DNA from: PALSA-129 sp963842505
GTDB lineage: Bacteria; Acidobacteriota; Terriglobia; Bryobacterales; Bryobacteraceae
DNA: 64,000 nt
Direction: 5' to 3'
Assembly (NCBI GenBank): GCA_963842505.1
Contig: CAWJGZ010000001.1
Coordinates: 1,984,001 to 2,048,000, forward strand
Of this stretch, positions 45,807 through 54,490 are shown piece after piece (position 1 is the first letter of the stretch; each line of letters starts with the position of its first letter). The translations under genes were made by a program, and so were the position numbers. The notes under the pieces are model-generated. The model was not told where the DNA came from. It made no database searches and saw nothing but the letters and a program-made list of their open reading frames with translations.

Positions 45807-46973
45807 ATGAGCCATCCATGCAAGACACCCCTGGCAATTCTGGCCGCAGTCAGTCTCTTGTCTTTCGCCGGCTTCGCGCAGGACCAGAAGACCGCCGGCC
45901 AGCAGGACCAGACCACTCCGACCAAGCAGGACCAGACCACCGCGGCGCAGCAAGACCAAACCACTGCCCAGCAAGACCAAACCGCTACCCAGCAGGACCA
46001 GACCACCCCAGCCAAGAAGAAAACCACGGATAAGAAGAAAGATCCGGACACGATCGGCGATCGTGACATTGGCAAGGGCGTGAATTTTTACTCGCTCGAC
46101 AAGGAAATCGCCCTGGGCAAGCAGATGGCGCAGGAAGTGGAGCGGCAGGCCAAGATCGTCGATGACCCGATCATTGCCGAGTACGTCAACCGCGTGGGGC
46201 AGAACCTGGTGCGAAATTCCGATGCCAAGGTGCCTTTCACCATCAAGGTGCTGGACTCGGAAGAAGTGAACGCTTTCGCGTTGCCCGGCGGATTCTTTTT
46301 CGTGAACACGGGGCTGATCCTGAAGGCGGACACAGAAGCGGAACTGGCCGGCGTGATGGGGCACGAGATTGCTCACGTGGCGGCGCGCCACGGCACGCGC
46401 CAGGCGACCCGCGGCGACATCGCGCAGATTGTCACCATTCCGTTGATCTTCATGGGCGGCTGGACAGGCTATGCCATCCGGCAGGGCGCCAGCCTGGCGA
46501 TTCCCATGGGCTTCCTGACGTTCTCGCGGGCCTTCGAGAAAGAGGCGGACTACCTGGGATTGCAGTATATGTACAAGGCGGGCTACGATCCGACGGCTTT
46601 CGTGGACTTTTTCGAAAAAATTGAATCGCTCGAAAGAAAGAAGCCCGGGAGCATTTCCAAGGTCTTCTCCACGCACCCGATGACCGACGACCGCATCAAG
46701 CTCTCGCAACAGGAGATCCAGAAGGACCTCACGGCCAAGCCCGAGTACGTGGTGAACACGTCGGAATTCAACGACGTCAAAGCGCGGCTGAACATGATGC
46801 ACAACCGCCGGAAGGTGACCCAGGACGATCCCAACCGTCCGAAGTTGCGCCGTGCGCCGGGCAGCGGCACCGGACCCGTGGATGCCAACGACGGCAGCAC
46901 CAAGCCCGATACGGACGACCGGCCCACCCTGAAACGCCGGGATACCGGCGGGGGCGGCGGCGGCGGACAGTAG
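45807..46973 (+). CDS. M48 family zinc metalloprotease, exported
   Basis: This 388-residue protease has a signal peptide (ending at AGFAQ) and then a tandem QDQTT-type repeat of about 45 residues (26-70). A Lys-rich spacer and an M48 catalytic domain follow. The zinc motif is HEIAH (186-190), and the third ligand Glu is in the FSRAFEKEADYLGLQYM stretch. ALPGGFFFVNTGLIL upstream and SKVFSTHPMTDDRI downstream are typical of the BepA/YfgC-type periplasmic proteases that degrade misfolded outer-membrane proteins. TPR units of BepA are absent here. The C-terminus is Gly-rich. The stop lies on a palindromic repeat. Confidence 0.9.
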   Translation: MSHPCKTPLAILAAVSLLSFAGFAQDQKTAGQQDQTTPTKQDQTTAAQQDQTTAQQDQTATQQDQTTPAKKKTTDKKKDPDTIGDRDIGKGVNFYSLDKEIALGKQMAQEVERQAKIVDDPIIAEYVNRVGQNLVRNSDAKVPFTIKVLDSEEVNAFALPGGFFFVNTGLILKADTEAELAGVMGHEIAHVAARHGTRQATRGDIAQIVTIPLIFMGGWTGYAIRQGASLAIPMGFLTFSRAFEKEADYLGLQYMYKAGYDPTAFVDFFEKIESLERKKPGSISKVFSTHPMTDDRIKLSQQEIQKDLTAKPEYVVNTSEFNDVKARLNMMHNRRKVTQDDPNRPKLRRAPGSGTGPVDANDGSTKPDTDDRPTLKRRDTGGGGGGGQ

Positions 46974-47018
46974 GACAGGCCTCCTGGCCTGTCTAAGCAC
47001 CGGCGGCAAGACCGCCGG
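46973..47018 (+). repeat. Short palindromic REP-like motif pair
   Basis: GACAGGCC (46974-46981) and GGCCTGTC (46986-46993) form a perfect 8-bp hairpin with loop TCCT. A second hairpin CCGGCGG/CCGCCGG follows (about 47000-47018). The first motif occurs again at 61544-61563 and as a degenerate copy near 24139. A related GGAC-GGCC/GGCC-TGTC hairpin lies inside the MITE-like repeat. The motif may stop or stabilise transcripts at the end of the M48 gene. Confidence 0.7.
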
Positions 47019-47055
47019 CGCTACCAGTTGGACTTACTAACGGCTTCCGGCTTGA

Positions 47056-47955
47056 TCAGTGTATGAATCCAAGCTGCTTGAGCGTCGCGGCCGGTTCCGA
47101 TCCCTCGAAGTGCGCCAGTGAGGCTCTCTGACGGCCGTTGAGAAGCGCCACTCCGGACGGATAGCCGGAGACGCCCAATACTTGTTTCAACTCCGCGAAA
47201 TCCGTGGACACGCCTGCCTTGAGGCCGGTCATTTGCAGGAATTGGGCGGAGTACTGCGGTTCCTCTACCGGAATGGCGACCACCCGCGTATCGCCCCAAT
47301 CGAGTTGTGACAGGCGCCTGGCGGCGTCGATGCAATGGCGGCACTCGGGATTGAAAAAGAAGAGGAAGATGCGGCCATGCTGGAGTGAGTACAGCCGGCC
47401 GTCCACGGTGATGGCGGCGGGCGCCAGGGCGTCCGTCTGATGGGCTGCGTCCACGCCATAGGAAACGCCCGCGAAGACCGCCACGGCCGCCAAGATCAGC
47501 GCCGCCGTGCGTGGACTGGCGGGCGGCTTGGACCAGACGCCCGCCGCTGCGGTCAGCAGCAGCATCAGACCATCGCCGATGAAGAATGCCGGCCCCACCA
47601 CGCGCTTGACCCACGGGAAGCAACTGCAATCGGCGCCGCGCAGGGCGGCGTAGTGGATCGTAAACCAGCCCAGAAAGGCCAGCAACAGCAGCCCGGTGAG
47701 AATCGCGCCCCAGCGGCGGAAGCGCGGCGCCAGCACGAACACGCCGCCCACCGTTTCCGCGATGCCGAATGCCACCGCCAGAAACAGGCTCCAGGATTCC
47801 GGCACGAGGGCTTGCGACATCCGCATCGCGGCGCTCTGGGGGCCGGTGATTTTCCATAGGCCCGAGGCCAGAAACAGAACCGACAACGCGATGGCGGCTC
47901 CCCAGGCGAAGGCTGTTTTCCAGCCGGCCGGATCAAGCGGGCGCAAGCGAAGCAA
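47056..47955 (-). CDS. MauE/DoxX-like membrane domain fused to a thioredoxin-like domain
   Basis: This 299-residue protein has five membrane segments in the first 180 residues, with FLASGLWKITGPQSAAMRMSQALVPE and AETVGGVFVLAPRFRRWGAILTGLLLLAFLGWFTIHY typical of MauE/DoxX-like domains. Between them is GADCSCFPWV, the Cys pair seen in MauE-like redox proteins. The C-terminal half is thioredoxin-like: FLFFFNPECRHCIDAARRLSQLDW has the CRHC active site, and VSGYPSGVALLNG holds the cis-Pro region. A role in disulfide or methylamine-type cofactor maturation is plausible but unproven. The gene converges on the M48 gene and diverges from that at 48038. Confidence 0.82.
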   Translation of the reverse strand: MLRLRPLDPAGWKTAFAWGAAIALSVLFLASGLWKITGPQSAAMRMSQALVPESWSLFLAVAFGIAETVGGVFVLAPRFRRWGAILTGLLLLAFLGWFTIHYAALRGADCSCFPWVKRVVGPAFFIGDGLMLLLTAAAGVWSKPPASPRTAALILAAVAVFAGVSYGVDAAHQTDALAPAAITVDGRLYSLQHGRIFLFFFNPECRHCIDAARRLSQLDWGDTRVVAIPVEEPQYSAQFLQMTGLKAGVSTDFAELKQVLGVSGYPSGVALLNGRQRASLAHFEGSEPAATLKQLGFIH

Positions 47956-48037
47956 GCCCCTCCGGCGGCTGTGCCATACTGTCGGTCATGAGCCCTATTG
48001 TAGTTCTTCGGGCGGGCGCGGGACCCGATCGCCGGCT

Positions 48038-48553
48038 ATGATGCTCTTCGCCTGGATGCTTATGCTGGCGGCATCGACGCGCGGCGAACTGGCTGACGAA
48101 GACTGCCAGATCCCCCCCGGCGAATGGCGTTACGTCGAAGTGCAACTCCACCAGGAGCCCGCCAGTGTCTCGGCCAGCTACGAAGTGCGCTCCGGCCCAG
48201 GAAGGGTTCGGTTGGCGCTGATGGGCCGCGAAGATCTGGAGCGCATGCGGGACGATCTGCCGCACGGCCACCTCGCCGAGACGCCTCTGGGACGGTCCGG
48301 CCAGCTCACCGATGTGTTTGGCCGGCGCGGCGACTACGCCGTGGTGCTGGACAACCGCGACGGAACCCGCGCCGCCACCGTGCATCTGCGCGTGTGGCTG
48401 GATTTCGGCGCCCGCCGCGTTCCGGAGGTAACTGAGCTCGCTCCCGGGCGCCAGTTCATGGTGGTGGCTATCAGCTTGGCGGTTTTCTTTGGGATCGTGA
48501 CCTATTCCGGCCGGCGATTGTGGCGCGCGGTCAAGGACGCGAAGAAGATATGA
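48038..48553 (+). CDS. Exported protein with C-terminal membrane anchor, function unknown
   Basis: This 171-residue protein has a signal peptide (ending near ASTRG) and a beta-rich domain with IPPGEWRYVEVQLHQEPASVSASYEVRSGPGRVRLALMG and FGRRGDYAVVLDNRDGTRAATVHLRVWLDF. It ends with one membrane segment (MVVAISLAVFFGIVTYSG) and a basic tail. The domain resembles emp24/GOLD-like or Ig-like folds in pattern, with no catalytic residues. I do not recognise a named family. Two adjacent ATG codons (48038, 48041) are possible. The neighbouring redox protein at 47056 is divergent. Confidence 0.68.
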   Translation: MMLFAWMLMLAASTRGELADEDCQIPPGEWRYVEVQLHQEPASVSASYEVRSGPGRVRLALMGREDLERMRDDLPHGHLAETPLGRSGQLTDVFGRRGDYAVVLDNRDGTRAATVHLRVWLDFGARRVPEVTELAPGRQFMVVAISLAVFFGIVTYSGRRLWRAVKDAKKI

Positions 48554-48559
48554 TTTTTA

Positions 48560-48640
48560 CCGCTCAGACGTGGAGGCGCGGAGAATGCCTCTTGATCTCT
48601 GTTTTTCTCTGTGTCTTTGCGCCTCAGCGGTGAATAATGC
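48560..48640 (+). repeat. Degenerate GCGTCTC-type intergenic repeat
   Basis: TTCTCTGTGTCTTTGCGCCTCAGCGG-like sequence at 48605-48634 matches the right arm of the 12109-12220 element at most positions, and a shorter GGAGGCGCGGAGAA tract at 48572-48585 stands for the left arm. It lies between two converging genes. Non-coding. Confidence 0.5.
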
Positions 48641-48641
48641 A

Positions 48642-49904
48642 CTAACCCTTGAATGCTTCTTTCGCCGCCTCAACCGTCTTGGCGATGTCTTGCGCGGTGT
48701 GCGCCGCCGAGACGAACGCGGCCTCGAATTGCGATGGCGGCAGGTACACGCCGCGCTCCAGCATGGCGCGGAAGAAGCGCCCGAATCGCGCCGTGTCGCT
48801 GCGTTTGGCCGATTCCCAATTGGTGACCGGCCCCTCCGTGAAAAAGAATGTGAACATGGAGCCGACGCGATTTACCGTGATGCCCGCCGGCGCTGCGGCG
48901 CACAGCGCGGCTGCGCGGGCTTCCAATTGGTCGTAGATTTCGGGATGCGCTTTCAAGTGGCGCAACTGGGCCAGCCCCGCGGCCACCGCCAACGGGTTTC
49001 CGGAAAGTGTGCCGGCCTGGTAGACCGGGCCGGCCGGCGCCATCTTGCTCATGATGTCCTTGCGGCCGCCATAAGCGCCCACCGGCAAGCCGCCGCCGAT
49101 CACTTTGCCGAGCGTGGTCAAATCCGGCTTCACCCCGTAGCGCTGCTGCGCGCCGCCAAAGGCCACGCGGAAGCCCGTCATTACCTCGTCGATAATCAGC
49201 AGGGCGCCATGCCGCTCGGTCACCTCGCGCAGCATCCGCAGGTAGCCGGGCAGGGGAGGCACGCAGCCCATATTGCCCACTACCGGCTCCACGATTACCG
49301 CCGCGATGCGCTCGCCATGTGTCCGAAAGGCCTCTGTGACGGCCTCGGCCGAATTGTACGGCAGCGCGATCGTCGTATCGCAGAAGGCCTTCGGCACGCC
49401 TTGTGTATCGGCGATGCCCAGCGTGGCCAAACCCGAGCCGGCTTTCACCAGCAGCGAATCCACGTGGCCGTGGTAGCAGCCTTCGAACTTGACGATCAGA
49501 TCGCGCCCGGTGAAGCCGCGCGCCACCCGGATGGCCGACATGGTGGCTTCCGTGCCCGAATTCAACAGCCGCACCATCTCGATGGAAGGCACCGCGTCGC
49601 GGATGGCTTCCGCCAGTTCGGTTTCCTGCTCCGTGGGCGCTCCAAAACTGGTGCCGACGGTGAGCGCCCGTTCGAGCGCCGCGATGATCTCCGGATGGCG
49701 GTGGCCCAGCAGCAGCGGCCCCCAGGAGCCGACATAATCGATGTACTCGTTGCCGTCGGCGTCGAAGATATGGGAGCCTTGGCCGCGTGCGATGAACACG
49801 GGGTTGCCGCCCACGCTGCGAAAAGCCCGTACCGGCGAATTGACGCCGCCGGGCATAATCTCCTGCGCGCGACGAAAGAGTTGTTCGGATCTGGAATGAT
49901 TCAT
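48642..49904 (-). CDS. hemL: Glutamate-1-semialdehyde 2,1-aminomutase
   Basis: HemL turns glutamate-1-semialdehyde into 5-aminolevulinate in the C5 route to haem and other tetrapyrroles. The 420 residues contain FRSVGGNPVFIARG, LNSGTEATMSAIRVARG, FEGCYHGHVDSLL, IVEPVVGNMG, LIIDEVMTGFR and the PLP-Lys motif TTLGKVIGGGLPVGAYGG (Lys267). The ATG at 49904 overlaps the stop of the upstream flavoprotein by four bases. A 140-residue extension upstream in the same frame is not part of any HemL and is the other gene's region. Overlap implies translational coupling with the geranylgeranyl-reductase-like gene. Confidence 0.96.
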   Translation of the reverse strand: MNHSRSEQLFRRAQEIMPGGVNSPVRAFRSVGGNPVFIARGQGSHIFDADGNEYIDYVGSWGPLLLGHRHPEIIAALERALTVGTSFGAPTEQETELAEAIRDAVPSIEMVRLLNSGTEATMSAIRVARGFTGRDLIVKFEGCYHGHVDSLLVKAGSGLATLGIADTQGVPKAFCDTTIALPYNSAEAVTEAFRTHGERIAAVIVEPVVGNMGCVPPLPGYLRMLREVTERHGALLIIDEVMTGFRVAFGGAQQRYGVKPDLTTLGKVIGGGLPVGAYGGRKDIMSKMAPAGPVYQAGTLSGNPLAVAAGLAQLRHLKAHPEIYDQLEARAAALCAAAPAGITVNRVGSMFTFFFTEGPVTNWESAKRSDTARFGRFFRAMLERGVYLPPSQFEAAFVSAAHTAQDIAKTVEAAKEAFKG

Positions 49905-51079
49905 GCTTCCTCTTTGCGGGGGACCATGCGGCTGAAGCCCAAGCTCATGCCAATGTCGTACAGGCTGCCGTTGAGATTGCGCAGCAGGCGGCGTTTCAGG
50001 CCGGAATACGGCTGCTTGCCGGAAAAGAGATCCTGGATGATGGCTGAGAATCGCGGGCTGCGGCGCGTGAATTGCACCATCCGCGCGGGAACCGAGCCGA
50101 AAAGAAACCGGCCCAGGAAGAGGCGGCCGGCCAGCCGTGAACCGAATTCCAGATCGCTTGCGAAATCGCGCTTCAGCCAGTCGCGGTACTGAACAGCCTT
50201 GGCCGCGGGCTCGGTATCCGCCAGCAGCGTTTGAGCCGCCAGGTCCGCGGACCGCATGGCGTAGTAGAGGCCCTCGCCGGTTATCGGATCCACCAAACCG
50301 GCGGCATCTCCCACCGCCATCCATCCTTCACCCGAAACGCGGTTATTCCGCCACGATCTGATGGCCAGCGACGGAAGCAGGTGGCTGTAAAACGTAGCCC
50401 CTTTCCACGACAGCCCGTGTTCGGCCATGTACAACTCCAGACGCCGCCGCAGCGAACCGGCTGCTTCGCCCTTGCCGCAGATGCCCACCGAAAGATGGCC
50501 GCAGCGCGGGAAGACCCAGATGTAGCCTTCCAGACGAGGGAGAAATTGAATATCGATGCGGTTTTGGTCGCCCGGGACGTAGTAGCCGAGGGCCGACATG
50601 GTATCGTCGGAGTGCAGTTCGGTGCCGACGTTGCGCAACGGGTTGCGCGCGCCCGTGGCCACGATGCAGAAATCGGCCGATGCCACGCCGCCCGTGGTGC
50701 GCAGACGCCAGCCTTCGCCCGCGCGCGCAATCTCCAAAATGCGGGCCTTCTCGATTTGCGCGCCTGCATCCGCCGCGCGGTCGAGCAGCAGGCGGTTGAG
50801 ATCCAGCCGGGAATAAATCAAAAGCGGATTGTCGAGTCGGAGGCTCACGTCGCCGGCCGTCGGCGTGGAGAGCACCGTCTCGGCGACCAGCCGCTTGGGG
50901 ACGTTATTATCAATCAGGAATGGGTACTGGGTATACGCCTTGTGGGTTAAACCGCCGCCGCACGGTTTTTCCCATGCCAGCTTCTCGTCGAAAACCTGCA
51001 CCGCCAGGCCGGCGGAGGCCAGTTGCGCCGCCGCGAAAGATCCCGCAGGACCGCCTCCCAGTATGGCGACACGCTTCAT
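49901..51079 (-). CDS. Geranylgeranyl-reductase-like FAD-dependent oxidoreductase
   Basis: This 392-residue flavoprotein begins with the FAD-binding VAILGGGPAGSFAAAQLASAGLAVQVFDEK, then PCGGGLTHKA (a Cys-Gly-Gly-Gly motif common in geranylgeranyl reductases) and GWMAVGDAAGLVDPITGEGLYYAMRSADLAA, the second FAD motif. The family (GGR/ChlP, archaeal GGR, menaquinone-side-chain reductase MenJ) saturates isoprenoid double bonds. The pairing with hemL by a four-base overlap links it to tetrapyrrole or quinone metabolism, but the substrate is not known. FixC-like electron transfer is less likely, as no fix genes are near. Confidence 0.85.
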   Translation of the reverse strand: MKRVAILGGGPAGSFAAAQLASAGLAVQVFDEKLAWEKPCGGGLTHKAYTQYPFLIDNNVPKRLVAETVLSTPTAGDVSLRLDNPLLIYSRLDLNRLLLDRAADAGAQIEKARILEIARAGEGWRLRTTGGVASADFCIVATGARNPLRNVGTELHSDDTMSALGYYVPGDQNRIDIQFLPRLEGYIWVFPRCGHLSVGICGKGEAAGSLRRRLELYMAEHGLSWKGATFYSHLLPSLAIRSWRNNRVSGEGWMAVGDAAGLVDPITGEGLYYAMRSADLAAQTLLADTEPAAKAVQYRDWLKRDFASDLEFGSRLAGRLFLGRFLFGSVPARMVQFTRRSPRFSAIIQDLFSGKQPYSGLKRRLLRNLNGSLYDIGMSLGFSRMVPRKEEA

Positions 51080-51083
51080 GGCC

Positions 51084-51518
51084 CTACTTCTTCTTGACGG
51101 GAGGCAGGTCGTTTGGTGACGGCATGGCTGCTCCGCCGCCGTGCGGATTCGCGGCGCCCGGCATCGCCTCCGGCATTGCGCCGCCAGGCGCGTTGGCCCC
51201 TGGGGCCGCTTGGTTGCCGTGCGCGGCGCCGCCGCTGGTGTCGCGCCCCGTCACCACCCATTTCTTGTCTTGCTGTTCCAGTTGGTATTTGAAGCTCATG
51301 GGCATTCCGCCGACGCCCTTGGCGGTCATGGAAACCACGGCGCTCGCCTTATTGCCGTTGAACTCCACCGATGACACAGTGACGTCCATGGCGCCGACGT
51401 TCATTCCCGCCTTCTTGAGGTGGTCGATGACACCCTGGCGCACCGCCTCATTGGTCTGAATGCCGTGCTGACACGCGGCAAGGCACAGAATCAGGAGCAA
51501 AACGGAAGCAATTCGCAC
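51084..51518 (-). CDS. Small lipoprotein with Gly/Pro/Ala-rich C-terminus
   Basis: This 144-residue lipoprotein has a signal peptide ending in the lipobox LAAC (MRIASVLLLILCLAAC). Then comes a small domain with IQTNEAVRQGVIDHLKKAGMNVGAMDVTVSSVEFNGNKASAVVSM, which looks like a ferredoxin-like, DUF4878-like fold. A low-complexity tail of Gly, Ala, Pro, Met and His ends in PPVKKK. The start is GTG at 51518; GAGAG lies just before. It ends four bases after the flavoprotein start, so it is the first gene of the run 51518-48642, ahead of the flavoprotein and hemL. Function unknown. Confidence 0.72.
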   Translation of the reverse strand: MRIASVLLLILCLAACQHGIQTNEAVRQGVIDHLKKAGMNVGAMDVTVSSVEFNGNKASAVVSMTAKGVGGMPMSFKYQLEQQDKKWVVTGRDTSGGAAHGNQAAPGANAPGGAMPEAMPGAANPHGGGAAMPSPNDLPPVKKK

Positions 51519-51576
51519 CTCTCGATTATAACCGGGCGCGAGCGGAATCCAAGCCCGGCGGGAACAGGATGCTATA

Positions 51577-51861
51577 TTGGCCTCAGTGGACCCGGAAAAA
51601 CTCGCGAAAAGCTCCGGCATCTGCCATCGCTGCCTGCAACCCGTGCCGGAGCGCGCCGCGCAATGCCCGCATTGCGGCACGCGCCTGCAACGCGTGTGGT
51701 ACATCCCGTATCTTTTGGGAATCGGAGGCTTGCTGGCGCTGGCCTTCGTGGCCGCCCTGATGATCAAGGTGGTCCACGACAATGACATCGAAAGCGCTCC
51801 ACCGCAGGGGCAAGGACAGGAACAGCCTGCGCCGGGCACGCCGACGCCGCTGGAGAAATGA
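51577..51861 (+). CDS. Small zinc-ribbon membrane protein
   Basis: This protein of about 94 residues has a zinc ribbon (CHRCLQPVPERAAQCPHCGTRLQ, four Cys) at the N-terminus, one membrane segment (YLLGIGGLLALAFVAALMI) and a short acidic, Gln/Pro-rich tail. It starts with TTG at 51577 (AGGA before it) or GTG at 51586. Such ribbon-plus-TM proteins are common and uncharacterised. Divergent from the lipoprotein gene. Confidence 0.62.
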   Translation: MASVDPEKLAKSSGICHRCLQPVPERAAQCPHCGTRLQRVWYIPYLLGIGGLLALAFVAALMIKVVHDNDIESAPPQGQGQEQPAPGTPTPLEK

Positions 51862-51935
51862 TCCTGTCGCGCGCTCCGTACTAGTACGGGTACGGCTAGC
51901 AAGGCAGTAAAAATTCCGCATTAATTAGTCTAGAC

Positions 51936-52361
51936 ATGCGGAACATTCTACTGATTCTCACCCTCGGCGCCGGCGCTCTTTGCGCGCAGGACGCTTTCTT
52001 TACCGTAACCCGGCTGACCGTGCCCCAGGGGCAGCTCGTGGACCGGAAACTGTTGGCCGGTCAGAAGCTCTGGCGTCTCAGCGTAGCCGCGCTCGCGACC
52101 GTCAATACCATGGACGTCGAATCCTCCTGGCATAAGCACGAATTGAACTCGACGCTGGCCGGCGCCAATGGAACTTTCGGCGCGCAAGGGGCGCTGATCA
52201 AGCTGGGGATGCAAGGCGGATTGGTGGGAATCGAGTACCTGCTTACGCGCCGCCATCCCAGCGCCCGGCTCTACCGCGCCGTTGCATTCATTAATTTTGG
52301 CGTGGCGGCGGGCATTGGATCGGTAGCCGGCCACAACTATACTGTGCCCGTGCCGCGATAA
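51936..52361 (+). CDS. Small exported protein, function unknown
   Basis: This 141-residue protein has a signal peptide (MRNILLILTLGAGALCAQ). It has a motif GQKLWRLSVAALATVNTMDVESSWHKHELNSTLAG and two weak hydrophobic stretches (IKLGMQGGLVGIEYLL and RAVAFINFGVAAGIGSVAG). I cannot assign a family. The pattern of short Gly-rich hydrophobic segments suggests a small membrane or outer-membrane-associated protein. No gene partners. Confidence 0.62.
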   Translation: MRNILLILTLGAGALCAQDAFFTVTRLTVPQGQLVDRKLLAGQKLWRLSVAALATVNTMDVESSWHKHELNSTLAGANGTFGAQGALIKLGMQGGLVGIEYLLTRRHPSARLYRAVAFINFGVAAGIGSVAGHNYTVPVPR

Positions 52362-52394
52362 GCCGGCTGCCAGCCAAGCTAGAATGAGAAGCGC

Positions 52395-52787
52395 ATGGCA
52401 AATATTGCGGTCGGAACAGTTGGGGAAGAGAAGCTGCTGGTCACGAGCGAGGTGACCATCAACTTTCTGGGGATGGAAGGCGCGCGCGTGCTCTCGACCC
52501 CGCACATGATCGGCTACATGGAGCGGACTTCGCGCAACAGCGTGCTGCCTTTGCTGGAGCCCGGCCACGACACCGTAGGCACGCACGTCGACATCTCGCA
52601 CCTGGCGGCCACGCCGCTGGGGATGACCGTGACGTTTCGCGCCGAAGTGACCGGCGTTACCGGCCGCCGCGTGCAGTTTCGCGTGGAAGCCTGGGACGAA
52701 AAAGAGAAGATCGGCGAAGGCACGCACGAGCGCGCCATCATCAACGTCGCCAAATTCGCCACGCGGCTGGCGGAAAAATCGAAGTAA
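52395..52787 (+). CDS. Fluoroacetyl-CoA-thioesterase-like hotdog thioesterase
   Basis: This 130-residue single-domain hotdog thioesterase resembles FlK of Streptomyces cattleya. The FlK-type residues are seen in STPHMIGYMERTSRN (the Thr and Glu positions) and GTHVDISHLAATPLGM (the His). FRAEVTGVTGRRVQFRVEAWDEKEKIGEGTHERAIIN closes the barrel. FlK cleaves fluoroacetyl-CoA; homologues outside producers act on other short acyl-CoAs. Substrate unknown. The 33 bases upstream hold no obvious promoter, so it may be co-transcribed with the small exported protein. Confidence 0.83.
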   Translation: MANIAVGTVGEEKLLVTSEVTINFLGMEGARVLSTPHMIGYMERTSRNSVLPLLEPGHDTVGTHVDISHLAATPLGMTVTFRAEVTGVTGRRVQFRVEAWDEKEKIGEGTHERAIINVAKFATRLAEKSK

Positions 52788-52816
52788 GGCCCTGGCTCCG
52801 GGCTGTCCAGCACCTG

Positions 52817-54490
52817 CTACTGCTTGACGAACTCCACGCGGCGGTTCTGCGCCCGGCCCTGGGGCGTGTCGTTGGAGTCGATGGGCTTCGTGGCGCCCAG
52901 ACCGGCGGTCGTCAGACGGGTCGCGTCCACTTTGAACTGCGAGACCAGAACCGCCTTCACCGCCTCGGCGCGGCGTTTCGAGAGGTCGAGATTGTGGTCG
53001 GCTGCGCCGGTCGAGTCCGTGTGTCCTTCGATCTGCAGCTTCAGGTTGGGATTCGTCTCCAGCCCGCGCGCGATGGACTTGATTACCGCCGCGGACTCGG
53101 ACTTGAGACGATCGCTGTCGGTATCGAAGAGAATGCCGTGCGTGACGTAGCGGCCGGAAGAAGAGATGACCTGGCTGAAGTCGGGGGTAGATTCGGCGAA
53201 GCGCAGAAGCCGGATGCCGAAGTTCCCGCTCTCGCCGCGTCCAACTCCTGCTTGCGTTTGCAGCACGACGGATCCAAGTTCCGGCAGTTCGACTTGATTG
53301 GCGTCCATGACGCGGTTCTCGTTGATATACACCTGAAGACGACCGTTCTGGATCCACACGTTCTCACGAATGGGCTGGCTGAAATCGGCTGGGGTCTGTG
53401 CATCGGCGAAGACCTCGTTCGTGTCGTTGACTCGCACGTGGAGGCCGCCGGGGTCGGTTTGAACAAAGATGAGGAGGCTGTCCTGACCATCCTTGGTGCG
53501 GAACTGCCAGAGATTCCGGAAGTCGGTGGGATTCTGGAACATTACCACCGATTCCAGCGTGAAATTCTTGGGGAAGTCCTTGAAGTTGGGGGTCAACTCC
53601 AGATTTGAATCGGTGGTAAGCTGCCGGATTCCCGGGGCCACCATCAGCGTTACGGAGCCGCCGCGGACCTTCCAATGCGGCGGCGGCTCGTCGGCAGCCA
53701 TGTCCGTAAAATCATCGTAGAAGATGGTTCTCTCGCCCGGAATGAAGTTGGCTTTCACGGCCGTCAAATCCGGCTGGCTCGCGGCCGAAGCCGCGCCGCC
53801 GGCGGGTTGCGGAGTTTGCAGGCTCGACACCGGCGCGGCCGTCTGACTCGCGGGCGGTGGCGCCGGAGCGGCGGCTGCCGCGCTGACTGGAGCCGGCGCG
53901 GCGTTTGGCGCAAGGCTCGCGAGGGCGGGTCCGCCGCGCGATTTAGCGCTGAGCATCACCATGCTCCCCGCGGCGAACCGGATCGTGGGGCCTTCAGCCG
54001 CGACATCAATCACGATCAGCGACACCGCTGCGCCGCCAACAGCGCCAATCACGGCTCCTTTTCCACCGCCCGCCAGGCCGCCTATGAGAGCGCCGGCCCC
54101 GGTTCCAGCCGCGGCCTTCGCCAGATTGCTGCTCCGGCGGACAACCCGGCCCTCTTCGTCAACGTCCGTCTGACCCTTGGAGTTTACGATTGACTTGACG
54201 TCCGCGGCGATGGGGACTGCCTGGCCGCCGTGCCTGAGCGTGTCGAAGGAGAAGCTCAATACGGATTGCCCGGTAAGCTTATTGCCGGACTTGGACTCTC
54301 TCACCTTGCCCTCGACAATGTCTCCCTGAAGCGCGGGCGGGGTGAGCACCCGCGCCGAGACCGTGTCGCCTTTGCGGCTGATGTCGGTGCCCAATGGCGC
54401 CGTCAGCTCCGCCTGAATGTCGATATCCTGAGCCAGCGCCGCTCCGCCCAACAGGAGGGCAAAGCCAAGACATGTTCCGTGTAATCTCAT
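52817..54490 (-). CDS. OmpA-family protein with laminin-G/LamG-like middle domain
   Basis: This 557-residue precursor has a signal peptide (MRLHGTCLGFALLLGGAALAQ), a first domain about 110 long, a Gly-rich glycine-zipper segment (GTGAGALIGGLAGGGKGAVIGAVGGAAV) and an Ala/Pro linker. The next domain has FYDDFTDMAADEPPPHWKVRGGSVTL, typical of concanavalin/LamG-like folds. The C-terminal OmpA domain has YVTHGILFDTDSDRLKSESAAVI, LQIEGHTDSTGAADHNLDLSKRRAEAVK and RAQNRRVEF, which binds peptidoglycan. It likely links the outer membrane to the wall. GAGGAG precedes the ATG. Confidence 0.88.
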   Translation of the reverse strand: MRLHGTCLGFALLLGGAALAQDIDIQAELTAPLGTDISRKGDTVSARVLTPPALQGDIVEGKVRESKSGNKLTGQSVLSFSFDTLRHGGQAVPIAADVKSIVNSKGQTDVDEEGRVVRRSSNLAKAAAGTGAGALIGGLAGGGKGAVIGAVGGAAVSLIVIDVAAEGPTIRFAAGSMVMLSAKSRGGPALASLAPNAAPAPVSAAAAAPAPPPASQTAAPVSSLQTPQPAGGAASAASQPDLTAVKANFIPGERTIFYDDFTDMAADEPPPHWKVRGGSVTLMVAPGIRQLTTDSNLELTPNFKDFPKNFTLESVVMFQNPTDFRNLWQFRTKDGQDSLLIFVQTDPGGLHVRVNDTNEVFADAQTPADFSQPIRENVWIQNGRLQVYINENRVMDANQVELPELGSVVLQTQAGVGRGESGNFGIRLLRFAESTPDFSQVISSSGRYVTHGILFDTDSDRLKSESAAVIKSIARGLETNPNLKLQIEGHTDSTGAADHNLDLSKRRAEAVKAVLVSQFKVDATRLTTAGLGATKPIDSNDTPQGRAQNRRVEFVKQ

